Below are positions 1-10,512 of a DNA stretch of 64,000 bases, in pieces. The DNA lies in NCBI GenBank assembly GCA_947095585.1, contig OX352764.1:70947536-71011535 (forward strand), read 5' to 3'. This DNA is from Nephrocerus scutellatus. Lineage: Eukaryota > Arthropoda > Insecta > Diptera > Pipunculidae. The stretch's first letter is position 1. Each line of letters starts with the position of its first letter. The position numbers and the translations under genes were made by a program. The notes below the pieces were generated by a model. The model had not been told where the DNA came from and searched no databases. It worked only from the letters and a program-made list of their open reading frames with translations.

Positions 1-265
1 TACCGATAAAATTTTCCTTGCAAATATAAAATAACTAACATTCTCGTAGTGTCAATCTCTTCTGACTAACCACAATTTAATTATAGTCGCTCTGCTCATT
101 TTTTCTCGCACGGCTCAAATGTAAATTTAGCATTATGCAAAATTTACATTTGAGACGTGCGATACAAAGTGAGCGGGCCGACTATAGTTCAATTGAAGTT
201 GTGGTTAGCCAGAAGAGATTGAGATTACACGAATGTTATAGTTATTTTATATCTGCAGGGGAAAT
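1..265. repeat. Long inverted-repeat (foldback) element
   Basis: Two arms of about 120 bp are imperfect reverse complements. The left arm (about 8-133) runs through CTCTTCTGACTAACCACAA, and the right arm (about 139-262) carries its complement TTGTGGTTAGCCAGAAGAG. The centre is a tight palindrome (AAATGTAAATTT, ten bases, then its complement) at about 118-152. The outer ends also pair (GCAAATATAAAATAAC against GTTATTTTATATCTGC). There is no coding capacity. This is the form of a foldback or long-TIR MITE; the left end may be clipped by the window edge. The superfamily is not determinable because the target duplication is not visible. Confidence 0.75.
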
Positions 266-1242
266 ATTATCTACAGCTTTATGGTAACATTGAAAAATAT
301 ACTTACGGAAGTATATTTTTATGGTAACATTTGGTTTTTTTTTCTGTTTATGTTTGGAATGATGTGAATAGGGATTTTCTTATTTCGCTCATCATTACTA
401 ATAATAACATGTTATTAAACGCATGTGATTTGTTTTTTTAATGAAAGGCATAACAATCGCAAGCATTTCTTTCAATTATTATTATAATTATAGTTTTTCC
501 CTGATTCCATTGATTCGTTATCGTTTTCGTATTGCTTTTATCAATGTATCAGCAATTCTTAGAAATGTTTATCGAAAATAGCCTTAGCCACTGTTTTAGC
601 CATTGATATGGAGGTTTGGATATATTTTATAATCTACGTTTATAAATCCGAAAATGGGGATAAATCCGCCCATTTAAATGTATCCTCGACAGTAAATATG
701 GCCCAAAAGGCCGTGATTACATCCAAATCCGCATCCAAGCAACTGTCTTCACCTCTTCACAAATATTTTGTAAATTTATAAATGTCTTGTTTTTTTAATT
801 TTAAACAAAAAAAATTTAGTTTATTTGTGTATACGCGAAAGAAAATAACTTTTTATTGTTGGCTTGATTAATTTTGTAATGTGAATCGGCTATTATATTT
901 CAATTCATTAAAATTAATTTGTTCTAGTCAAAAAAGTTAGGCTTATTGTGCAGTATTAAGTATACTTTTGTGTATCCTAAAAACTCGGCGACGCTATGCT
1001 CAGTTGAATTTTTGCCTTTCCAAAATATTGTATTTTTCTTTGTGCTTAATAGCACAATAATCGAATGTTCTAATAACGCTATAATATGATATACTGTACT
1101 GTTGGTGTTTATTTTTGTGTGCAGTTGTCTACTTCTCTCTCTTTAGAATGTACATAGATCGAGCTCCCTCATAATTTTCTTATTTGTATCTTCATCTCTT
1201 TCGGTTCTGTCTTCCTTCCTTGTCATTTTTTGTAATGTTAAT
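266..1242. other. Non-coding, AT-rich; probable ceramidase intron
   Basis: No gene is visible. A short hairpin at about 293-320 (AAAAATATACTT, four bases, then its complement) sits between two copies of TTTATGGTAACATT. A less AT-rich patch at about 640-770 does not translate into a recognisable exon on either strand. If the ceramidase exon at 3630-3725 is real, this stretch is probably part of its first intron. Confidence 0.4.
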
Positions 1243-1492
1243 TTTTTTTTCGTAAAACTGCCCTAGATTTTTTTTTGGCTGTCAAGTTGTTCGTTTCCCC
1301 TTCAAAACGACTCTACCGTAGAGCTAAAACAGCTCTTGATATTTTGGGAGATTTACCCCTCTTTATACCAGCAAAACAACAACAACAACAACAACACATG
1401 CAACAAATAAATGTAAACAAAAGATTTTCGCCTTTCGTGTTCGATTTCCTTTTTGAAAAGTTTGGCGGTCGAGCGCGATTCTGGGGTAGTTT
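1243..1492 (+). repeat. Dispersed repeat family R-a, copy 1
   Basis: The sequence from a T-rich start through GGCTGTCAAGTTGTTCG, CAAAACGACTCTACCGTA and TTTTGGGAGATTTACCCCTC to GCGGTCGAGCGCG recurs in reverse at 11798-11969 and as a shorter piece at 7003-7090. A (CAA)n run at about 1373-1396 interrupts this copy. The 83-codon open frame here is part of the repeat and is not a gene. A non-autonomous DNA transposon is the likeliest nature, but the ends are not resolved. Confidence 0.65.
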
Positions 1493-2320
1493 TTATGAAA
1501 AAAAATTTAACATTACATTTTTCTGAATGTAAATTATTTATTATGGTAACATTTGAAATATTGCTTTCAACAAAATGAGTTAGGTATTTTTTGTGGTTAA
1601 CGGCTGATCAAAGCAACAGCAAAAACTAATCAAATTTTGGTCAATTTTTTGTTTCATGTGTTTGCCAACTTATCCATACATAATTTTTAAAAGTCGACTC
1701 TGGTGGTGGGAATTATAACTAAAAATTTGGTTAAATATTGTGGTTAACGCTAAACCATTTTCTGGTATATCCAATGTGTTTGTTGTTGTAATTTTTATTT
1801 TTTTGTTGAAAGCAATAAAGCAATTGAAAAATATACTACTTCTCCCGTCTGGCTAAACACAATTTCTATTTAACACCCACTCATATTTCAATCAATTGTC
1901 AATATTTCTTTCCAACACCACACTAATCCGAAATCCGAATGCATGAATAAAATTGTCAATGTGTTCCCCGATTATATTTATGAAGATTTAAAACCTTTTA
2001 TTTATTGAAAGCTTCACTTGTGGTTTCTGTTTCAGAATTTCGTTATTTGTTTGTGTTGCAAATATTTTGTAAATAAATATGAAACGGGAAATTTTAAATA
2101 CGTTTATTTTTTTACCGTCTTCGTAATCATCGTCAGCAACTGAAAGTTTGTTTTTCCTCATGTGATGGGAAATCTGAATGTGAACCGAATTTAAAGAAAA
2201 TGAAGGGTTATTTGAAGCGATTTTAAAGATCAGCACAAATAATAAAAACAGCCCTTAAAAATTTAAATTTTTCTTGAATAAATAATTTCAATAAATCTGG
2301 ATTAATTTTTAAAAGAATTA
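1493..2320. other. No gene seen; AT-rich spacer
   Basis: I see no coding exon, RNA gene or clear repeat. The open frames are short and of low complexity. Confidence 0.4.
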
Positions 2321-2324
2321 TATG

Positions 2325-2425
2325 AGAGTCCTTCGGTTCTGCGGCCCGATAGCTTACAAATTTTTACAAAAAGTGTTTTCCAGCGGAGATACACATGAGT
2401 ACAAAATTTGAAGAGAAGAAAAAGA
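2325..2425 (+). repeat. Stray unit of the LINE K 5' monomer repeat
   Basis: Contains ACAAATTTTTACAAAAAGTG followed by CGGAGATACACATG. This is the same core as the ~120-bp units arrayed at 56.5-56.95 kb and 58.45-58.9 kb in front of the jockey-type LINE. Only one diverged unit is present and no LINE coding sequence follows, so this is an isolated monomer or a relic of a truncated insertion. Confidence 0.6.
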
Positions 2426-3629
2426 AAATTTTGAGTACGGCAACATACCTAATTTGTTTTGTCATATACGATCATGTCTTTTTGTTTTTGTAGGGCGTAT
2501 TTCAGCGATAACTCCATAATTTCACCACAGCACGCAATACAAATCAATCTTGTTCGATTCGCAGTAAATACTTAGCACAAAGTGACGAATCGAAAAACAA
2601 ATAAATAATTCTTGCATGTTACGGTTTCTTTTCAACCATGATTATTAAGTTACCTAACGTGATCAAGGAAAATCGCCAAAAAATTGTATCCGCTATGGTA
2701 TTATCTACGCTTAAAGCTGCTTTTACACGATCCGTTTTGGTATCCGTTCAGTTTCAGTTTTTGTATCAGTTTATAGTATGAGTAAAAATCCTAAATAGAT
2801 ACGAAAACAGAACGGAGACGTATAACTGACAGGATAGGATAGACCTATTTGAATCGTATTAGCTTTTACTTTCTTTTACATAGGAAAAGGAAGGATAGTA
2901 ATCATGAATATTTTCGAACTCTGGATTTTTGCAGATTTACCAATTGATCCTGCCAGAAGAGACGAAAAAAATCTCTGTCTGTCTGTGTCCACTCTACAGC
3001 ACTGACGGCTTAGCTTATGGGGATGAAAATTTATTTAAGCTTTTTAAATACATTGGGAGGTGTCAGTTGATTTTGACGGAAATCTGACAACCGGAAGTGA
3101 CAGTTTTTCCGAGTTTTTGCAAAACCCTTAAAAAGTATAGCACTTCTGAGACATCTGTTAAGTGCAAAATAAAATAAAAAATAAATAAACAAAGAAAAAA
3201 AAATTAATACACATTCACTGAAGATTCCGGCCCCGTCCGTAAAAGAAAGACGTGTTGTTCCCACACCTCCATTTTTAAGAGATTCTGAATGGTCGTGTAA
3301 AAGTACCTTAATTGGTGTTGTTAGTGCACGTTATCAAAACACTTAGGACATTTTTTAGCACCGTGGTTTTTTGTATGGGGTTTTAATTAAAGGTTATTAT
3401 TATTATTGTCTTGATAATATAATATTTGGCGCTCAGACCGTTGTGATCCAAGGCATAGCTTCTTGCGACGATTCTAGTTGTGCGTCTTATATTATTCCAC
3501 ACAAATGGTAGGGACCTACAATTTTGGTCGGTTGGTTATTTTATTAATTTTTTAACTTTTGCAACGATTGTATAAAAAATTAACTTTTAACATTTGTGGT
3601 GGTCTAATAAACTATCTATTTGTACTTAC
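2426..3629. other. Non-coding; possible short-TIR element and a repeat-tail fragment
   Basis: CTTTTACACGATCCG at about 2713 and its near complement (GGTCGTGTAAAAG) at about 3289 could be terminal repeats of a ~600-bp element; this is weak. At about 3410-3530 the minus strand reads a sequence containing ATTGTAGGTCCCTACCATTT. It closely resembles the 3' end of the SINE at 54161-54383, so a repeat tail lies here. No exon is visible. Confidence 0.4.
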
Positions 3630-3725
3630 CGTATTTACAAACTCTGCAATATTCGATGAAATTATGTAGTTGCCCTCACACCAATCAACAGGAGAGCTAC
3701 CCGGTCTCAAATGTTCCCAAGCCAT
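3630..3725 (-). CDS. bwa: Alkaline ceramidase, first coding exon (partial gene)
   Basis: Minus-strand exon of exactly 32 codons, from ATG (3725-3723) to a consensus donor GTAAGT beginning at 3629. The translation includes [18 protein letters not shown] and [10 protein letters not shown]. This matches the N-terminus of the alkaline ceramidase family (Drosophila brainwashing, vertebrate ACER1-3), in which the VDWCE-N-Y segment precedes the first membrane span and its acidic residues belong to the family's conserved metal/substrate region. The family hydrolyses ceramide to sphingosine and a fatty acid, and its members are seven-span membrane proteins of the ER/Golgi. Only this exon is visible. 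The rest, including all membrane spans and the histidine motifs, must lie left of 3630, and I could not find another exon in 1-3629. The phase-0 donor fits an intron running off the window. Recognition rests on this short segment alone. Confidence 0.8.
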
Positions 3726-4302
3726 TTGGTAGAAACTTAAACTACCACTGCCTGCGTTTGATTGACTCAGGTTTCTTGTAATTTTCGATTCTTTTTTTGT
3801 AAAATAAAAGAAAATAAAATCCCTTTGATGACTTTAAGTTCACGAAGAGGAAACGCCTAATGAACGCCACAAGAAAAGCTAACGCACGCAAAGCAAATTT
3901 TTTTGACAGAATAAAATGGTGTTTAAAAAGTTGCATTGCATTGCAAGTTACACACGCACAAATTTCAGAAAGAAAATCGGTAAATTTGGCGAAATTAAAA
4001 TTGAGTCGATATCGTTGGTTTAATGTAATAGGAAAAAAATCTGTTTTAAGAGTTATGCATTTTAAAGTTAAATAACAGATTTATTTAAATTTTTGAATAT
4101 AGAGCCGATTATCACCGATTTATATAAATGATAAATATTTTCACCAAGTGACGGTGTTTTTATGCTCATTTTATGTGATGGATTTTGACTCTAAGACAAA
4201 AAATATTATATTTTTATTTCTTTTCAAAACGTTAACGGAAATAAAAAAATATAAACCTATGAATAAAATATGTACTAATAAAATTTTCATAGAAAAAATT
4301 CA
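3726..4302. other. Presumed 5' flank of the ceramidase gene
   Basis: No other gene is seen. By orientation this should contain the ceramidase 5' UTR and promoter, but no TATA box or initiator can be assigned with confidence. The open frames on both strands are short and unlike any protein I know. Confidence 0.35.
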
Positions 4303-4370
4303 AGACTTACTGCCAAGACCATTTAAGAAAAGAACGAGACTTACTGCCAAGACCATTTAAGAAAAGAACG
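4303..4370. repeat. 34-bp direct tandem duplication
   Basis: Two identical, adjacent 34-bp units (4303-4336 and 4337-4370) begin AGACTTACTGCCAAGACC. Perfect identity implies a recent duplication. No function is evident. Confidence 0.9.
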
Positions 4371-5868
4371 ATAAAGAATGGAATGCAGTTCGCAAATTTA
4401 GCATAACTTCCAGGGAGATAGCGCCCAAATTCCGTTACACCCGAGCACCCGAGACCAATCATGATTTTGGAAATGCACTTTTTACCGGAAGAAGCAGCAA
4501 AGTTTTGACGTTTTTCGAAAAAGAGGTGGTTCGTTATCCCTTAACCTAACCCTTTGGGTTTTTTAGAATGAAATGAAAACTCCTAAACTACTCCGAAATC
4601 TTTTTTTTCAAACAAAGGTCAAATCATTGGAATCTTTGGAATTCTGGTGCCGCGGGGATGTGCTTATTGGTTATAACTTATGAGTATAGAAGGTATACTG
4701 TAATTTAGCCCAAATTTATCCGGTTAATAAATTAGGACTTGTGCAATATATGCGAAAAACTTACAAAAACGTAAGTGCAAAATGCGTGAAGCGTATAATT
4801 ATGTTTTTTTCCCACTGCACAAATCGATTGCAAAAATTTTGTACTCAGTGCATACTTTCCGGTCAATCCAACGCACCAATAGCTCGGTAGTATAATAGTG
4901 CAACTTAAAGAAGTAAACACAAAAGGACCATGATTTTGAGAAAATGTATGCTCCGAATGAATCCGTTCACACTTTTGATCAAAGCTCTTTTTGATCTGTT
5001 TTATTTGTTTGTTTACTATCGATTACATACTTCCATTAATAACTTAACAGAACTAGATTCAAAATGACTACTAAGTTTTTATTGGGCGAAAATTATATTT
5101 TTTTACGATGAATTGCACCACCGAAGAAAATGTAACCGTTTTCTGTGCAGGATGATTCACGGGTGGATAAACTTAATCACTTAATCGAGTACTGTGTAGT
5201 CTTTTAATACTTATTTATTCGTAACACAACCCTAACAATGGGAATATTCCATAAAGAAAAAACCAAAGGTATACTGTTGCTAATACGAATTTATTTTTGA
5301 GTTCACTATGTACGAGTATATTTTATGAGCAGCTAGTTATACAACTGTTATATGTAAAATTCTCTCACGTTTTTTCTACAAACGATACCCTTAACGACAC
5401 ATTTAAAGCCAAGCAAAGTATTAAAAAAACTATTGGAGACGAAGCAAAGTACATGTACAATAAACAATAATCTTTACTATTATAGTATAATATTATGTCA
5501 TATGTAAGTCACAGTCCTTAGCACCTATTATCAAAAAGCTGAAATTTCTGAAATGTCATCAGTTTAATGGAATAGCATAGAAGCAATAATCTTTAATTTA
5601 GCGTTTATTATTAATTCTCAAATTGTTATATTAAAATATGTTAAATTTAGAATATTGATTGCGAACACCACGCGCAAACAACCACTCAATTGAATTATTA
5701 TAATGAACTGTTTTCTGTATTGTCGTTTTGTGGTTTTGTCATGTCAAGTAGTCAAGCCAATTGTCACATGCACAAACGTACAATCTACAAGGGCACAAGC
5801 ACAAACACAAGGCACAACAGCGTTAGCTTAACGTAAAAAGTGAAACAAATGGCTTCGTTCAACAATGT
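4371..5868. other. No gene seen; AT-rich spacer
   Basis: About 1.5 kb without a recognisable exon or RNA gene. A single CTTAACCTAACCC near 4540 is not a repeat array. A CACAA-rich stretch lies at about 5765-5820, just before the MITE cluster. Confidence 0.4.
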
Positions 5869-6328
5869 GAGCTGTATTTTATTTGGAATCCGAATAATTC
5901 GAATTCGAATGTCAAAACCATCCAAAACCATTAAAACAGCAGGTTTCCCAATTCCAAAGAAGGAATTCGACAGTGCAATTGTTGTTGTAATTCCTTATTC
6001 CTCGGCAAATAAAATACGGCTGTATTTTATTTGGAATTCGAATGTCAAAACCAGCTAAAACCATTAAAACAGCAGGTTTCCCAATTCCAAAGAAGGAATT
6101 CGATAGTGCAATTGTTGTAATTCATTATTCCTCGGCAAATAAAATACGACTGATCACAATCAATATATACTGCGTTTCCATACAAGCTGGTTTTTATTTG
6201 CCGAGAAATAAGGAATTCGAATGTCAAAACCAGCCCAAAACAGCAACAGCAGGTTTTCAAATTCCAAAGAAGGAATTTGACAATTCAATTGTTGTAATTC
6301 CTTATTCCTCGGCTAATAAAATACGGCT
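5869..6328 (+). mobile_element. Cluster of three copies of MITE family M1
   Basis: Three imperfect direct copies of a ~130-150-bp element lie at about 5869-6020, 6019-6151 and 6184-6328. Each begins near GCTGTATTTTATTTGG (the third is altered) and ends CGGCAAATAAAATACGGC, its inverted form. The shared core contains CCAAAGAAGGAATTCGA and GTGCAATTGTTGTAATTCC. Copies 1 and 2 abut and share the terminal GGCTG. A fourth copy lies reversed at about 56045-56190. The short TIRs and lack of coding potential identify a MITE; the open frames across it are by-products. Confidence 0.8.
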
Positions 6329-6331
6329 ATA

Positions 6332-6905
6332 GAGTTGGATTGAGTTGCAATTTATTTTCGTTAAATGCAAAATGTCGTCACGCGTTTCCATGTCATCAAA
6401 ATGAAACAGAGTTGAAATTTTGACAATATAATACAAAATCCGACATCTACTTGCAAAATAATAAAAATGACCATTTTGAATTTCAGCTCTACTCAAAAGA
6501 GGTATTTTCTTTGAGTTCAAACTGAGTTTAACGGAAACTCAACTCAACCCTGTTTCTATTACTACGTTTCCATGAAACTGTGTTGAGTTGGATTGGTTTG
6601 AAATTTAATTTCGTCAAATGCAAAATGGCGTCTCGCGTTTCCATTTATCATGTTGAAACTGAGTTGAAATTTTGACCATAGAATACAAAATTCGACGACT
6701 ACATACAAAATAATAACTATCGCCATTTTGAATTTCAACTCTACTCCACCAAGGTATTTTCGTTGAGTTCAAACTGAGTTTAACGGAACCCCGTTTCCAT
6801 GAAAGCTAAACTAGGTTCAACCCACGTTCTAACCATCATGGAAACGAGATATATGAACACTAAACCAGGTTCAACTTGGGACTAACCCCCCATGGAAACG
6901 AGATA
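6332..6905. repeat. Two direct copies of a ~200-bp repeat (R-b) with GTTTCCATG motifs
   Basis: Copies at about 6332-6537 and 6595-6788 share GAGTTGGATTG, TCGT(T/C)AAATGCAAAATG, CATTTTGAATTTCA and GAGTTCAAACTGAGTTTAAC. GTTTCCATG and its complement CATGGAAAC punctuate the region, including an inverted pair at about 6786/6833 and another CATGGAAAC at about 6891. Related pieces occur at 11985-12600 and 17766-17970. This is a dispersed non-coding family, probably a non-autonomous DNA transposon whose ends involve the GTTTCCATG motif. Confidence 0.65.
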
Positions 6906-7002
6906 ATAGTCAAAAAAGTTTTTATAGGTTAGTTCATGTGAAATAAAAAACAAATTTTTTAAGTCGCTTATGCCTTTTTTTTATTAAAAATCAGGCGCAG
7001 AT

Positions 7003-7090
7003 TGATTTTTTGGCTGTCAAGTCATTCGTAGATCGGAATTCCCTCTAACAGATCTTGATATTTTGGGAGATTCACCCCCTCTTTACCAAC
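7003..7090 (+). repeat. Dispersed repeat family R-a, copy 2 (internal piece)
   Basis: TTTTTTGGCTGTCAAGT followed shortly by GATCTTGATATTTTGGGAGA and CACCCCCTCTTTACCA matches the middle of the copy at 1243-1492, with an internal deletion. Confidence 0.6.
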
Positions 7091-7629
7091 AACTGATGTT
7101 CATTTTTTTTAACTACGTCAATAAATACAATTCTAAGATCTAAAAAAGACTAAAAATACGAAAAAAATGTTTTATATAGCGAACAACTGTTTTCTTGTCT
7201 GCTTTTGGAATTAAAAACAAAGTGAAATGCTATCTGTTTAGAAATCGTTTATTTCTAAAAATCAGTCTTTTATACTATTCTTAATTCTATAATACATGCA
7301 AATTCAATCGTTTAATAACTATTTATGAAGCTAAAGTGCTAAATAGACAAGTATCTGTTGGTTATAATAAAACAAAACGTAATAAAATGCATTTATACCG
7401 AATTGGTTAAGTATTGGAACTAATAATTAAGTGTTTAAATAACAATAATATCTGTGTAATAAATTAAAGTGTACAATTGGATCATTATTGCAAATAATGC
7501 TCCGATTTCTTACATCGTATTATTTGCTGTTGACTCAGTCGATAATACGATTGGAGGTTTTTTGCAAAGCAGTGGCTTACTCGTTGTTTCTACCTCAAAT
7601 AACAATAATGCTACAATAAAATTATTTGC
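7091..7629. other. No gene seen; AT-rich spacer
   Basis: No exon, RNA gene or clear repeat is visible. A LINE fragment follows. Confidence 0.35.
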
Positions 7630-8016
7630 TGAAATCAATCAAGCAATCAAGCTAAACCGACAAACACTGAGACCCTTTGTCTGGTACATGACAGGACATG
7701 GTCCATTTAATGGCCACTTAACAAAAATGGGGAAATCTCAGACAGATCGCTGCCGCTTTTGCGGCGAGGCAGAGGAGACGCCAGAACACATACTATTTAT
7801 ATGTGATGCCCTCACCCGGAAAAGACTTCGACACCTCAAGGCTCATACAGTTCTATGGCAGAATGCCAGACCTATCGACCTGGCGGATATATTGGCACTT
7901 ATAAAAGGACTAGGCCACCACATAATGTGGTAGACATATGGGACGCACAATAGACCTTAAGGTCGCAGTGCACAAGGCTTCTCAGCCCACCAACAATAAC
8001 ATAACATAGCATAACA
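7630..8016 (+). mobile_element. 3' end fragment of a LINE
   Basis: The frame ending at 7933 contains CRFCGEAEETPEHILFIC. This is the Cys/His cluster (C-x2-C-x9-H-x4-C) found at the extreme C-terminus of ORF2 in I/R1/LOA-type LINEs. It is followed by about 80 bp of 3' UTR containing ACCTTAAGGTCGCAGTG and an AACAT-type tail (about 7998-8018). Upstream of about 7640 the resemblance is lost, as expected for a heavily 5'-truncated insertion. Clade assignment is tentative. Confidence 0.7.
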
Positions 8017-8019
8017 TTT

Positions 8020-8757
8020 GCTGAAATGCATTAATGGTAAAAATTAAAGAATACATTTAAAACACATCATAAATATATGAGAAAACATCTGTTTTTTCCA
8101 TCTGATTCTTAAGGTAATATTTTTTCTAAATATTGAGGTTGGTACGTATTAGTGTAGTTTCGCTCATAATTTCGCTGATCAAAGCTACCAATTTTAACGC
8201 CTACACATATATATGTTTCTCTGCCTTCGTCTCGGTGTTGCAGTGAGATCCTTCTCTTCAATTTCAAATTTTGATTTGTGGTGACCTTGAAAATCGTTTA
8301 AAATAATCCTACAACATTTTCCTTTCAATTCGGCTACCATTAATTTGAAGTCCGTATACGTGTATATGCACACAAGCAAATTATTTTATTATAGCATTAT
8401 TGTTATTTGAGGTGGAAGCAACGAGTAATTGATTGAGACGCATATCCTAAAGCGGTATATACACAGGTCAAAAAATCATCAAGCATGTGAGAGTGTATTA
8501 GTGAAAATGAGATAAGTATACGTTTTGTGTCTGATTGAAGCAAAATCAAAATGTTTTGATTTTTCGGATCTGATCTTGATTATTGATTTACAGTCAGGTT
8601 CGATAGTCTGTTCCGCTTTAACAGAGACCAAAGTCAAAACTGACGTTTTCGCTTTCTAATTCTAGTTTGTTCAATAACACGGGTGTTTTTGTTTATTTTA
8701 ATATGATAATTTAAAATATAATTAACAGAATATAATATAAATCAAAATTATTAAAAA
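8020..8757. other. Upstream region of the ING gene
   Basis: No gene is seen. It should contain the ING promoter and 5' UTR, but I cannot mark a TATA box or initiator with confidence. Confidence 0.35.
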
Positions 8758-10198
8758 ATGACTTCTGCTCTTTACTTGGAAAACTATTTAGATGGTAGGT
8801 TTGTCAGGTTGATTATAAAAGATTCTGCTTAGTGCAGAATAGAATACATAACTTTTTTATTGGGACGAATGTAGTGTTATCCACTGCAGGACTGGAATCG
8901 CTACCAACGGAACTGGAGAGGAATTTTAAATTAATGAGAAAACTTGACGATCGAGCGCAGACAGCAATGAGAAACATAGACAGCCATGCTAAAGAATTTA
9001 TGAAGAATCTTACGAGCTCGAACAGTGACGGTCTGACTGTTTTGACTGAAGAAGAACGAAAGGAACGACTAATGGAAATCCAAGTGCTATTTAGTAAGGC
9101 AAAAGAATATAGCGACGACAAGGTTCAGCTCGCGATTCAAACGTACGAACTGGTAGACAAACAAATCCGACGCCTAGATAATGATTTGGCTAGGTTCGAG
9201 GGCGAAATTCAAGAAAAAGCATCTTCAACGAGGAGTAAATCAGAGGAAGCCGTCGTTAAGAGTTAAGTTTTGTACATTTGCTCTTTTTTTAATAATAATT
9301 CTGCTTCTCTAGAAGGTGGTCGACGAAAAACCAAAGATACGAAAGTTGTAGGGAAGAAGAAGCGTTCGGTGTCATCGGAGGATGAATGTAGAGCCAACAC
9401 TACTATAGGTGGTGGCACGGTTGGGCAAGGTAGCAAAAAGAAAAAGCAGAAGGTAAATCAAGAAAAAGAGAATCGCAAGGGGGGTCAAAAGGTAATCATC
9501 GTTGTTCATAACATAAATATACATCACAACCATTGCAGAACATTATAACCTAATCGTAATTACTTTATAAGAAAAAATTTATTTTGAAATTCTTTCTTGT
9601 TATAATAATTTGCCATTGCCATTTTTATTTTTTTATGTTTCTTTCCATGGATTTTCTTTTTTCTTCATAAAAAAATTTTAGTTGAGTTGTTTAACACAGG
9701 TAATTCATTGCGTTTGTTATACATATTAAGTATTTTAATGCATTGTATGCTTGCTTCTTCACGTCATATTCGTTCATTAGTTTTCATATTGTGGATTACA
9801 TTAGATATGCACATAATATGTATGTTTATAAATATAAACAGATTTTCTCAATATAATTTTTAATTTACTGAATTGGTGAAGAAAAACATTGAAGTCGAGG
9901 AATCGGAAAAAGAATCTTCTCATAATGCAGCCACACATCCTAGCGATGTTCTTGATATGCCTGTTGATCCAAATGAACCCACTTACTGCCTCTGTCATCA
10001 GGTTTCATATGGTGAAATGATTGGATGCGATAATCCAGATGTAAGCATAAATCTTAATATTTTAATAACTAATTACTGACTCTATATCTTTTGTAGTGCC
10101 CTATAGAATGGTTCCACTTCGCTTGCGTTGGTCTTACAACAAAACCAAAGGGAAAATGGTTTTGCCCAAAATGCACACAGGATAGAAAAAAGAAATAA
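8758..10198 (+). CDS. Ing5: Inhibitor of growth protein, ING4/5 type (five exons)
   Basis: Exons: 8758-8794, 8890-9261, 9313-9491, 9882-10040 and 10097-10198. All junctions are GT..AG and the phases agree, giving 282 residues, close to fly Ing5 as I remember it. The start [12 protein letters not shown] is the conserved ING N-terminus. Exon 2 encodes the helical ING dimerisation domain ([31 protein letters not shown]). Exon 3 is a lysine-rich, nuclear-localisation-type segment. Exons 4-5 encode the PHD finger ([20 protein letters not shown], then [19 protein letters not shown]), with all C4HC3 ligands present. ING PHD fingers bind histone H3 trimethylated on lysine 4 and bring HBO1/MOZ-type acetyltransferase complexes to promoters. 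Introns are 51-390 bp, and the third (9492-9881) is AT-rich. A polyadenylation signal AATAAA lies at about 10320. The gene looks intact and functional; the exon 4 acceptor is the least certain junction. Confidence 0.95.
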
Positions 10199-10512
10199 GA
10201 GGGTTCCGCTTTAGAAAAATTGCAGCTATTCTTATTTGAACAAATTTTAAACGTGTTTTTGTTTATTCTATCCATTTTCGTTCGTACTGTCTTTTTTTAT
10301 TGATATATATTTTATTTTTAATAAAACTTTGAAACAGAAAATATTTAAAGAATTATAGATGAGCAAATAGTTTATATCAGCTTAATTTCACATGGTTTTC
10401 TCTTGCAAATATTTGTTTTACTAGTCAACAAATAACTACACAATTTCCACAGTAAATTCATTTATAAGCAATAAATGAAATAGTATCAATCCATAAAACC
10501 TTAATTTTAGTA
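10199..10512. other. Convergent 3' UTR space between ING and ANKRD49 genes
   Basis: Only 314 bp separate the two stop codons. A plus-strand AATAAA (about 10320) and minus-strand AATAAA equivalents (TTTATT on the plus strand at about 10295-10315) lie so close that the two 3' UTRs probably overlap. No other feature is seen. Confidence 0.6.

Noticed and set aside
640..770. Less AT-rich patch as a possible further ceramidase exon
   Set aside because: Neither strand gives a reading resembling the ceramidase membrane spans, and suitable splice sites were not found.
4535..4560. CTTAACCTAACCC as an interstitial telomere-type repeat
   Set aside because: It occurs once only, and flies do not use such telomere repeats.
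6042..6332. Open frames spanning the MITE cluster
   Set aside because: The frames simply read through the MITE copies (repeating FPIPKKEFD) and have no independent support.
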